From Hawksworthiomyces lignivorus (lineage: Eukaryota > Ascomycota > Sordariomycetes > Ophiostomatales > Ophiostomataceae), in contig NTMA01000008.1 in NCBI GenBank assembly GCA_002917075.1, forward strand, positions 868,001 to 932,000: a DNA stretch of 64,000 nucleotides, written 5' to 3'. The translations under genes and the position numbers were made by a program. A model generated the notes under the pieces. It saw only the letters and a list, made by a program, of their open reading frames with translations, made no database searches and was not told the DNA's origin. Positions 11,601 through 20,568 of this stretch are shown here, in pieces. The number at the start of each line of letters is the position of its first letter. Within the stretch, counting starts at the first letter, position 1.

Positions 11601-12483
11601 CTATATGGTGAAAGAGCCGCTTCTAGATACGGAATCAGCACTAGTAAGTCTCCTTAAATCCTCATCCGCTACCAAAACATACCTGAAGAAGCCGGTTCTC
11701 TAACAACCACATCGTTGATGCCGCCTCGAGTTACGAGCAGGGGATCGATATTTGGTAAATTGCGTGAGCCGGGCCCGGACTCGAATCCAAAGGAACGGGA
11801 TGCCCAAGGACTATTGCCTGCCAGTGTCCCATAACTAGACTCGGGGTTTCCTTGCGACGACTCAAATTCCCGCTGATTAGTCGATAGGCTGGTTTCCGCG
11901 CCGATACTGAGAGATGGCTGCTCCCCGTAAGAGGGCTCGGGAGTGGCTGCTTCCTCGCCTAGATTCCGAGTGAAGGGTTAGCACTCCATAAAGGATATGA
12001 TAGCAAAGGGGACTTTGATGCAATACCTGGCTCTGTAGGCGGACCTTCATTATCAGCAAGGAGCATTGACGGCAGTGCTTGGTCGTGAATAATAAAGTTA
12101 ACTCCTGGAGGAGTCTGGGGAGGCTCTAGTGAGAAAGGTTAGGATTATTGCATTTATATAACCACTAGAATCATTGGCAACACACCTTTTTCGAACTTCA
12201 CCTTGTCAAGCTGCGTAAGGTAGAACCTTCTACCCCGGAGGGCATCTTTTGTTACGAGTTCTCCACCGGCGTAAACTTCAACCCTCTTTCCCTCCTGTCT
12301 AGTCTTGTCGACCTTGTAGCGGATCTTTTTGCAGTCATCGAATGTCACGCCTTTCAAATACTTCTTCGAGCGGCGCGCGGCACCGCCGCTTTCTAGTATC
12401 ATCAGCAGTCCAGTCAAATAATGTTGTATATTTGCACATCTAGTTCACTTACGGTGTGATGAGTTCATAGAGTTTTTATTCAT
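8693..12483 (-). CDS. Large ankyrin-repeat protein, five exons
   Basis: Protein-interaction scaffold with a long ankyrin solenoid; the partner is unknown. Exons (minus strand) are 12483-12453, 12392-12186, 12125-12027, 11958-11683 and 11640-8693, giving 1186 aa with GT-AG introns and a closing frame. The first about 80 residues form a basic unfamiliar domain (GVTFDDCKKIRYKVDKTRQ, then GGELVTKDALRGRRFYL). A disordered Ser/Pro/Glu-rich linker follows, then three 12-residue tandem repeats of the type NPxDLIDMCxxR near the start of exon 5. The rest holds ankyrin repeats, for example TALQLASAWGDQTLAEVLLD, TPLMVALSNKNDDLATLLLE, LQWAMRDRRDKVVRLLLDAG and TALEGAAENGRLHMVRLLLK. The C-terminus is acidic. 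Fungal ankyrin proteins of this size often accompany repeat-rich regions; no effector domain such as NACHT is visible here. Confidence 0.85.
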
Positions 12484-13437
12484 TCTCGCCGCTGCGTGAG
12501 TGAAAGGATCAATGGCAGTGTGAAATTAGCTCCGATCGTTAAGTCGTAAGTATGAAAGGCACGGGTGATGAAAGAAGGCCAGCGTGGGGTGGACAGAGCA
12601 GTCTGAAATTTAAATAGAACCTTTGATGCGAGGTGTGCGGGCAGTGCCCGCCATTGGCTGAGGCACAAAACTTGCCTCAGAGCCTAATCGTGCCTCGCAC
12701 CACTTAGAGGCTCCACTTTTTAATTTGGGGCGAGGCACGATTAGGAGCTTTGTGGTTGGCTGGTGCTCAAAATTTGTGCATTAAACCTCACGTTTGTTTT
12801 CACAGAGTCTCCACACCGACACGTGCCACCCGCCAAAATCCATACGGTAACGTCTGTTGCCTCTGATTATTGGCCGTTGCTGAAAGTCGTTTGTTCAGGT
12901 CCTGCCGACGAAAAGGCGCCTTGGAACTTGTAAGGTACAAAATCTCTAAGTGGGGCGTGGAACAGTTATATAATTGGCTGATTTCCAAACTTTTCGAGGA
13001 GCGTCTAACCTATCTGTCGAGCACAGCCTAGATGGTATAAGATAATTCTAAAACCGACACTTCCCATCGTGTTCTAGGGCGTAAACGAAGGGGAAGTCCC
13101 AAAATACACATACTATTGGTTTCTGATCAAAATCATTGTATCTTCCTGTAATCTTATTAGTTCCTGCTCAAATCATGTAAAGCTAAGACTATCGCAATTA
13201 GCAGCACATATAGCACTTCAGTCTTCAAATCGATCGCAAAAAGTTGAAACCCAAAAATCGAATATAAATATGGGCATGTGGATGTGTTCCGAATGTCTTT
13301 CCTGTTGCTAAAAACGCACATTATCAATTAGACAAAATACTAAGACAAACTCAGAAACATACTTTGATCACTTGATCTGTGTTGCCGCCGCTTCGATTCC
13401 CTGCCAGCTGTCCAACGCCTTTCTGAATATACGAAAC
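12484..13437. other. Intergenic between ankyrin gene and small ORF
   Basis: This stretch holds the likely divergent promoters of the ankyrin gene (minus) and the 93-aa gene (plus), plus the inverted repeat at 12683-12745. I see no further gene. Short open frames at 12480-12668 and 12800-12988 on the minus strand are not protein-like. Confidence 0.5.
12683..12745. repeat. Inverted repeat with 16-bp perfect arms
   Basis: Arm CCTAATCGTGCCTCGC (12683-12698) is the exact reverse complement of GCGAGGCACGATTAGG (12730-12745), separated by 31 bases. Additional GAGGCA/TGCCTC half-sites lie just to the left (12659-12679). It could be a solo remnant of an inverted-repeat transposable element, a regulatory cruciform about 200 bp upstream of the ankyrin start, or a small hairpin RNA locus. 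Confidence 0.75.
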
Positions 13438-13796
13438 ATGCCTCAATACATTGCCGAAGAATCTGCCAGCGGTCCCATTACTACTTCAATAACCAGGTAT
13501 GACGCTGCACCCAGAAATGTCTGATTCATCTTTCCTTGTTTCTATATTCTTATTAACTATTTTACGACCAAAGGGTCGAGCTTCCCAGCCAACGAATCCG
13601 GGCATCTAAGGCGGACCATGAGCGGCTTTCTAAGGACCGGGTTAAAGTGTACTTTCCAACCAATGTCTTCTTGGAGATACCTCCATCTTCAAGTAAGACT
13701 GAAAGGATTGGCTATTATAAGAAACGCGCTGAAGCAATTCTTGAGGGACTTGTACCTAACATAAAGAATTCTGTATCGCGTCCTAAGACCGCATAA
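13438..13796 (+). CDS. Small basic protein, two exons, unknown function
   Basis: Exons 13438-13496 and 13574-13796 are joined by a 77-bp GT-AG intron (GTATGA...AAAG), giving 93 aa and a closing frame with TAA at 13794-13796. The protein starts MPQYIAEESASGPITTS and is basic and helical later (RIRASKADHERLSKDRVKVY, YYKKRAEAILEGLVP). There is no signal peptide or membrane helix. I do not recognise the family. The composition and the in-frame intron argue for a real gene, but the size and lack of a family keep confidence modest. A degenerate tandem repeat starts 50 bases past the stop. Confidence 0.45.
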
Positions 13797-13846
13797 AAGG
13801 CGTCAGTGCACCGAGGGCTCGAGTTCTAGTGCTGCGGGGTTATATG

Positions 13847-13966
13847 TACCAGCCGCTTCTATCCTAGTACTTTTCTGTACAGGCCACTTTAATGTACCAG
13901 CCACTTTCTTGTCCTGGTATATATTCTACGCTGGCCACTTTTCTTTACTAGCCACTCTTCTCCCAG
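13847..13966. repeat. Imperfect tandem repeat, unit about 25 bp
   Basis: About five diverged copies of a unit resembling GTACCAGCCACTTTCTATCC follow one another: GTACCAGCCGCTTC..., TACAGGCCACTTTAAT, GTACCAGCCACTTTCTTG, TACGCTGGCCACTTTTC and TACTAGCCACTCTTC. Most differences are transitions. The copies sit just downstream of the small two-exon gene. Confidence 0.6.
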
Positions 13967-14187
13967 AACATTATACATTTTACCCGTGCCACGCATTTTA
14001 GCCTTTCAAGGCCCACTGTGATTCTTCGAATATGTGCGCCTTACTTATAAGGTGCTAATCACCCACGCTGTTCGGTAATAAGCTATTGCATTAGCGTAGT
14101 GCAGTACACTCACTATAGAACTACTCCAAAGAACAAAACCCCGCACTGCAATGGCCACCAAAGCCAGCACCATACGCCAACGAAAAA

Positions 14188-14224
14188 CGGCGGCCAGAAC
14201 AGCGCTTTCTCGCTTTAACCTGTA
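14188..14224 (+). repeat. Dispersed repeat, copy A
   Basis: Thirty-seven bases starting CGGCGGCCAGAACAGCGCTT recur at 38441-38477 with a single difference (A for C). Such a long match by chance in 64 kb is very unlikely, so both are probably fragments of one decayed element. Confidence 0.75.
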
Positions 14225-14812
14225 TTTTCACCAAGTCAGACAGTGGTTACCCTCGAGGTCTCTGAACCGTTGGGCTGAATACAGTGAATTGGTGTGTGCG
14301 GGCTTTTCTAAAAAGAATCACCATACAAAAAATAGTTTAGCTTTTCACTTTTTTGGCTGAAAGTGGTGTTTTGCCAAAGTCTGACTACCGTGATGTCGGT
14401 GGTACTATGAGGAGCAGAAAATTCTGTCCTCACACACACTGCAGGCAATCTCCTCAGAAGGCTTTACTATTGAATAGTTGAATATAATCTACTGTTGGCT
14501 GAATTCACACTTTATTGAAGGCCTGAAGGCCTTCTGGCTGCATATCTATAGTGCTCACACCGCTGTGCACGTTGCTGTTTTGCTGGCTTGATAACCTAGC
14601 AAATTAACACCTTTCCATTCCTTTACTTAGAGTGTAACACAGGTAACGTAGCCAATATAGGCTGGGTACGAAGAGCAGCCTGTGCAGAGGTGCTTAGCGC
14701 CAGTACTAGACTGTGTAGCGCCTGTGCCAGGTTCTAAAAGAGGAAATGTTTCCATGAGGATTTTCGGGTAGGATAACAGGTAACATCATAATATCGCTAT
14801 TTGCAGACATAA

Positions 14813-16048
14813 TCATGCATGGTAGGTCAAAGCAACCTCCACAACGTGGCCATCAGTGTATGAAGCGCTAAGTACCGTGCCCGGGCTGGCATGGTATTCA
14901 CCACTTTCCTCCCTCGAGGTCCAGATGAGATCACCACTTTTCTCGTCGTAAAGGTACAATTTGCCCCGGAGAAGATTATGCCAATAGAAACAGCAACGGG
15001 CTTTGATGATATAAGTTGCTCTTATATTTGACGTTCTAGCTCCGCAAGAAATTGTCCGCCGCCGCGGCAGCAGCAGAGTGTGATGAGGGTGCTGCTTCAC
15101 TTCCCATCCGACTTGATCTGTTCCTTCGACCAGAGTTGAATTAGGTGGCAAATCGGCACTATGTATGATAAAAATCAGAGGATGCGAGAAATCGTGCATG
15201 AAGCGAAGAAACAATCCTGCATACCTTGGGAGGAGGTCCAGGGAAGACGAGTGCACTCTCTCAAAATAGCCTTGTAGCTCTGGCCATAATTCGCGCACCA
15301 ATTCTGGGTCAAGCCGTCTGAGATTCGACAAGGTAATTTCGATGGCAGGCAAGAAATCCCTGCTCCATTTGGAATGGGCTTTTTAAGGGAATTATCTTTA
15401 AATAAAGTTAGTCGTATTAACAGTGAGCGCTTCTGGTATTAAGGAAATTAAAACATCTCACAAGTATTATAAAAACCGGGTTTTTCGTTACGTAGGATAG
15501 CCAGGCGCGCTTGCAACAATGCCTCTGGATCTACAACCGATGGAAAGATTTGAAGCAGTGAGGGAAAGCCATCTGGAAATATTTCTGGTACACCGAGCAG
15601 AAGTGATCTGAGGTAAGCCAACAAGAAGGCACCAGAGCTTGCATCATCCCCAAGTCGAGGGACGTCTAGAAGATGCCAGTACCCACATATATCTGACTTG
15701 AAATGTCGAACATAATATTCTCTAAACAGTTCGAAGCTTTCGTGGTGTGTTCGATGCAAAGGGTCGACGACAAACGCAAAGTTTCCCGTACTACTATCGT
15801 GTATGAACGTTCTAAAATAGTGCTCATCGTTGAAGACAGGCACAATCAGGAACTTCAAACTCAAGAAAGTCGCAAAATTAGCGGTGTCAACGTCATCTTC
15901 CATAGACAGGTGAAACTCTGTGTTAATAGAACAGAATTTGCTCAATCCGCTTGTAGATGAGAGTCCGAGATCATTTGGCAACCAATCTTCATCTCTTCGT
16001 AGTTTAATTCGCCTTTCATCATCCGCTGTATAGCTATCACATCATTCG
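14813..16048 (-). CDS. C48 (Ulp1)-like protease-fold protein, 5' end unresolved
   Basis: Two coding blocks on the minus strand join through an 83-bp intron (15461-15379, donor GTGAGA, acceptor AAAAAG) so that FYNT runs into SHSKWSRDFLPAIEITL in frame, ending at 14813. Upstream, the same frame is open to a TGA near 16049 and reads RRIKLRRDEDWLPNDLGLSS, but has no good ATG, so a 5' exon is missing from the model. The middle block resembles the C48 cysteine-protease core: a His in VFNDEHYFRTFIHD, an Asp in FVVDPLHR, and the nucleophile region PRLGDDASSGAFLLAYL, where C48 enzymes have xDCG. Here Ser replaces the Cys, and the usual preceding Gln is absent. If the fold assignment is right, the protein is probably inactive as a protease. 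The C-terminal 190 residues (ELWPELQGYFERVHSSSLDL, ATYIIKARCCFYWHNLLRGK) are unfamiliar. Confidence 0.5.
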
Positions 16049-18708
16049 GAGATGTGCTGGTGGATGACGGGGCATATCCGGCATCCTCCATCGTGATTTG
16101 CAGGATTATCTATGAGATTTGCATTTGCTGATCACCTAAATCTGTGTCTGTAGCATGGACGTGCGTCATACGTCTCGATATATCTGACAGAGCTCGGGAT
16201 TGCGTTACAATATTCACAAGCGACTACTGAGATATTCGAATCAGCTAATTGATTCGAATTACGGTCTTTAGCGTGAAGTGAGACGACCTACACTCAGTCC
16301 TCAGGTGAGTAGATTCTATATTGTTTATTATTGTATTTCTGCGACTTCGTAATCACGACGCGAAAGAAAGAGTAAATAGGTGTTGATTAATGCCAAAGGA
16401 AGAGCAATCATGGGCAACTGAACAGATGCAACATTAACACGAATGTGAAATCTGCTACTTACAGGCGAAAGCCACGAATTCTCGAATGAAAGACATGGAA
16501 AAAGGAAGAACATATACAACGACCGCATGTCAATAAAGACGAAGAGAATGGTGAGCGTTCGTGCTAAACTATTGTAATTATGTTTTGAATTCTTCGTACA
16601 AACAATGTCAACAGGAAGCTATTACTATTTATTCGTTCAATGTTGTGAAGATCAAATTCAGCAACCATAAAATTATACAGAGTGAAGCAAAAGTGATACA
16701 AATGTGATGATGGCCTGAATTTGAACATCGATCACAAATTTGGCAATGAAAACCTGAATCAGAACGACCTCTCTCCTTCGATGGAGTGGCTAGATTTTTC
16801 GACGTGCCAAAGACCAAAGGCCTCGACAAACAAATGGTTCCAATGCCTTTCTGGAGATTGGTAATGTTGCATACGCTGCTTAAATTTTACACCCTTTTGT
16901 CTCAAGGTGTGGCCAGCTATCGTCTCTTGCAATTCCTCAGGTGATTCTAGGACGGTTTCTTATACCATAAACTACAAGTTCAAGATACTTTTGTTCTGGC
17001 ATTATTGCCCTAAATATTCTTCTCTGTATGGGAAGATGAGTTTTTTGGGGCCAGAAACTGGCAGTTCAAAGTAAATGGCACTACATGCCTATCATCGGTA
17101 GTACATTATCAATCTTGTCCGGCAAATAATCGTGGGGGGATAAAGCAAGATTAAGCAGCGATTTGTAGATGTCCAGAGTAAAACCTGCAAACGGGAAGAC
17201 CCATCAAGGGACGGGACGAAAGGCTAAAATATGAGAGATGGATGCCGACACCGCAGTGCTTCAGCTGGCGGCAAATTAGACGGCAGAGAGAGTTGTTCTG
17301 CTTATCTATTCGTCACCTTTATCATTTTGACAGCTCTCAAAAATGTGCCTTGCCTTTGTTGCTTTCTTTTTACATTCGATTCCTTATTTGGGTTGCTCGT
17401 GTCAACTTACCAATGCTTTAGTCAAATGCGCTTTGAGGTATTTCATTGAAGCAGAGATGGTGGCTTTTGCCTCCTTTTTCAGCTTCATATGCAAGTCATT
17501 AAGCTGCATCTCAATGAGCGGATCACAATCTGGTCTAACATTCCCTGACCGTTCTGATTCGTCGGTGGTGCGGTATGTCGTACATGAATTGGTTAAGGTC
17601 TCCGTTTCTGATGTAAGAATGCCGTGTTTTTTACAAGCAAAGGACAAAAAAAAAATATCAAGCCAAGCTGCACGCTGCCAGGGCACTTCTGGTTCTTTTT
17701 TTTTTTTTTCCTTTCGTGCCACAATATCCTCACGAACATGTCCGTGGGCAGCGTTCATCTGACTCAAAACAAAAATTCCAAACCCGTGACCCGGGCAAAG
17801 GGAACCGTGCGAAAAGAAGGTTTACAAGCAGGGAAGGGGGGGAACCGAGAAGCAGAAAAGAAGTACGGAAAGGTACCAGCCGCACGTGAAATTTGGTTCT
17901 GGACAGCAGCGCATCGGCCGAAAATGCCGACCGAACACCACTCATACCTACGAAATTGTTCGACGGAGCCTTACACCGACTTTATGAGGTCAAGGCCCTT
18001 CCGGGCCACAACCACCAGCGTTCCAACCCCCTGGCGCGGAACTGCTCGTGTGTGTTCTGACAGAGGCTGAGCAGCCCAGTAAAACTTCGCGGTGCCCGCT
18101 GTGGGGCAGGCATATGAGTACAACGACCATGATCGGCTGGCGGTCAAGAACTCCCTTGCTCAAAAATTGCGAGGGAAATTGCGTATCAGGATTCAGGGAT
18201 CTAAAAAATAAAAATAAAAAATAAAAAATGGAGATTACAATGGCGGGACAATGAGACCGAGTCACTGGCGGGATCTAAATACTTATTTTTAGCGCCTTGT
18301 CAACGGCACGTCATTTGCTCCGAAACAAGACGGATGTGTAGTTGTCCTGTACTCCGCAGACGCTGGGAACATTCGGTACAAAAAAGAAAAAGAAAAGAAA
18401 AATATGGGAAAAAAGGAGAAACTTGCTCCTTGATTCAAAGTCTTCATGTACCACACATATCGGACCGAAACAACTTGATTTGATCCCGTGAGCGAGGGCA
18501 AAATTAGAAAAGCTGGCCACTCGTCAACTGAGAAAAGAGAGATATCCAACGAGCTGGACCGGGAGCTAAGACATGGCGCTCCCGGTAAGTTGTGGCCCTA
18601 TTTAAGGGCCACTTGGCCGCCTTCTGTCCTCCGCTGTCTTCGTCATTCGCGAGCAAGACCTCCACATTCCCACAGTCCACTTCCCTCTGAACTTCTTATC
18701 CAGCAACA
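16049..18708. other. Long intergenic stretch, promoter of the Gfo/Idh gene at its right end
   Basis: About 2.6 kb with no gene I can support. It includes a perfect inverted repeat at 16234-16259, poly-A/T and purine tracts (17648-17710, 18207-18228) and scattered short open frames. A minus-strand frame at 17402-17767 ends in a helical stretch (MQLNDLHMKLKKEAKATISA) that could be real, but it has no start, partner exon or family. The final 150 bases before 18709, pyrimidine-rich with a TATTTAAG at 18599, look like the promoter of the next gene. Confidence 0.45.
16234..16259. repeat. Perfect inverted repeat, 10-bp arms
   Basis: ATTCGAATCA and TGATTCGAAT are exact reverse complements around the loop GCTAAT. 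It could be a dimeric protein-binding site or a chance hairpin; it lies in a gene-free stretch upstream of the C48-like gene. Confidence 0.6.
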
Positions 18709-19905
18709 ATGCCTATTGGAATTGCCTTGATGGGCGCGGGCATCTTTGCCCAAGCGCGTAAGCATCTGTCGAGCGTCTCCATACTTTGGCAGTCACGGCG
18801 CTAACCTTCTGCAGAGCACCTCCCCGCCATCGAGGCATGCGACCTCCTCGAGCTCAAGGCCGTCTACTCGCGCTCGCAGGCCACCGCCGAGGCCTTTGCA
18901 GCCAAAGCCAAGGCGGCTACGAACAGCATCCAGACCTACTTTGACGAGCCGGCGGTCCCCGGTCGCGGGCTGGCCGACCTGCTGGCGCGCGCAGACGTCG
19001 CCGCCGTCGCCGTGTGCATGCCCATCGCCATGCAGCCTGAGGCCATCCGCAAGGTGCTGGCGGCAGGCAAGCACGTGATCAGCGAGAAGCCCGTAGCGGA
19101 GACGGTGGCGTCGGCACGGGCTCTTCTAGCCGACTACCGCAGCCTGGCGGCATCGCCGCGCCCCATCTGGGCCGTCGCCGAGAATTACCGCTACCAGAAG
19201 TCGCTGCAGCTAGCCGAGGCCAAGGTCCGGGAGGTCGGTGGCGCCCTCGTCACGTTCCAGCTCAGCGCAAACAAGATTGTGCGCTCCGATGGCCGCTACT
19301 TCCACACGCCATGGCGCAAGGACCCCACACACCCCGGCGGCTACCTGCTGGACGGCGGCATCCACTACGTGGCCAGTCTGCGGGCGCTCCTGGAGGCGGC
19401 GGAGGCGGGGTCAGAGGGCAAGGCCATATCGGGGGCCAACAAGATCGTCAGGGTGTCGGGCGTCATTGCGCAGCTGCAGCCCATCCTGCCGCCCGCCGAC
19501 ACGCTGCACGGTGTAGCCGTCACAAAGGGCGGTGCGAGCGGCGTGGTGCACATCTCGTTTGGCACCGAGTTTGGTCCGGGCCTCGAGGTGTCGGTGACCA
19601 CGACTGAGGGCTGGGTGAAGTGGCGGCCCAACCGCGTCACGGTGGTGCGTCGCGGCGCAAAGAACGACGTTCCCATCGAGGAGACGTATGACTGCTCGGC
19701 CAGTAACCCCGAATACCCGCAGGACGAGGCAACGGGCGTGAAGCGCGAGTTCGCCGCGTTTGCACAGAGCATCGCTGCCGGCAGCAATGCTGTAGATCCG
19801 CGGCAGTCGCCGGAGGAGGCGCTGCAGGACCTGCTGCTGCTGGAGGCTCTGTTCGACTCTGGCGCGAAGTGTGGCTTGGCGGTGAAGGAAGTTGCGTTTG
19901 CTTAG
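18709..19905 (+). CDS. Gfo/Idh/MocA family NAD(P)-dependent oxidoreductase
   Basis: Predicted dehydrogenase of the glucose-fructose oxidoreductase/inositol dehydrogenase superfamily, acting on a sugar, polyol or similar substrate with NAD(P). Exons 18709-18757 and 18815-19905 encode 379 aa. The N-terminal Rossmann motif GIALMGAGIFAQA is split from its helix by the 57-bp intron. The family signature GKHVISEKPVAETV, with the EKP lysine, is present, as is the C-terminal substrate half with GGYLLDGGIHYVASLRALLE, where GGxxxDxGxH carries the catalytic Asp/His. The start is fixed by the Rossmann strand following directly. Strongly GC-rich codon use, like the next genes. Probably cytosolic; no signal peptide. 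Confidence 0.9.
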
Positions 19906-20568
19906 AGTAGAGGACACAGCCAAACGGCCATTACACGGATACAACGAGGCGCAACCCACAGCGGGCAGGCAACGGAATCGGATTACTTGCGAATGCGACA
20001 GAGGAATACCCGCATTTTTGCATACGACGTTGGGAAGCGTCTTCAGTTAGGAATTTTACGTATTTATGAGCATAGATAGACAGATAAGAGCTAGAAATTA
20101 GAAATTAAAGGAGCTATAGCATATCTGGCAGAGGCGAGGAATGTCTCACCTTTGTGCTTGCCGTCCGTGCCGATGTGACAATATGGCGACGTCGCTGCCT
20201 GCACAGTGGCTTCAGTTGCACCTTCCAGCACGCAATTCCCCTCACTGTCTTCCCCTCTTTCCTCTTTTCCCCTGCCGGGTTCCTTCCAAATTCGTCCCAG
20301 CGCGAGCCACCTATTGGGGAGGTTGGTGGGGGTCTGTGTCGCTATCGCACCTGCCACAATCGATCGCCGCCCGTCCCACACCACTACGGAAGCTCTTGTG
20401 GGGCAGCTCTTCCTACAGTCTTACTCCGTACCTCGCGGCCTCTCTTAGTGGCTGCTGCCTCTTATCACATCTCCCTCTTCGTCCCTCTCTTCCCTCTCTT
20501 CTCTTCTTCCTTCACTTTTCTCTTCATCATATTCGCTTCTGTCGTGATTGCGGCTGGCTGTTTTCAAA
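19906..20568. other. Intergenic, pyrimidine-rich 5' leader of the amidohydrolase gene
   Basis: The first part is the Gfo/Idh 3' region. The stretch 20240-20560 is strongly CT-rich (TCTTCC, CTCTCTTCCCTCTC), as usual for promoters and 5' leaders of well-expressed fungal genes. A TACTCCGTA element lies at 20422-20430. Confidence 0.55.

Larger units (their letters stand above)
13797..14812. other. Intergenic, repeat-bearing
   Basis: Contains the imperfect tandem repeat at 13847-13966 and one copy of a dispersed 37-base repeat at 14188-14224. An open frame from ATG 14151 crosses the dispersed repeat, but the second copy of that repeat is in a different frame, so I do not call it a gene. No other feature is visible. 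Confidence 0.5.

Noticed and set aside
17231..18070. Several overlapping short open frames on both strands
   Set aside because: They cross homopolymer A/T tracts, lack starts or splice partners, and show no family.
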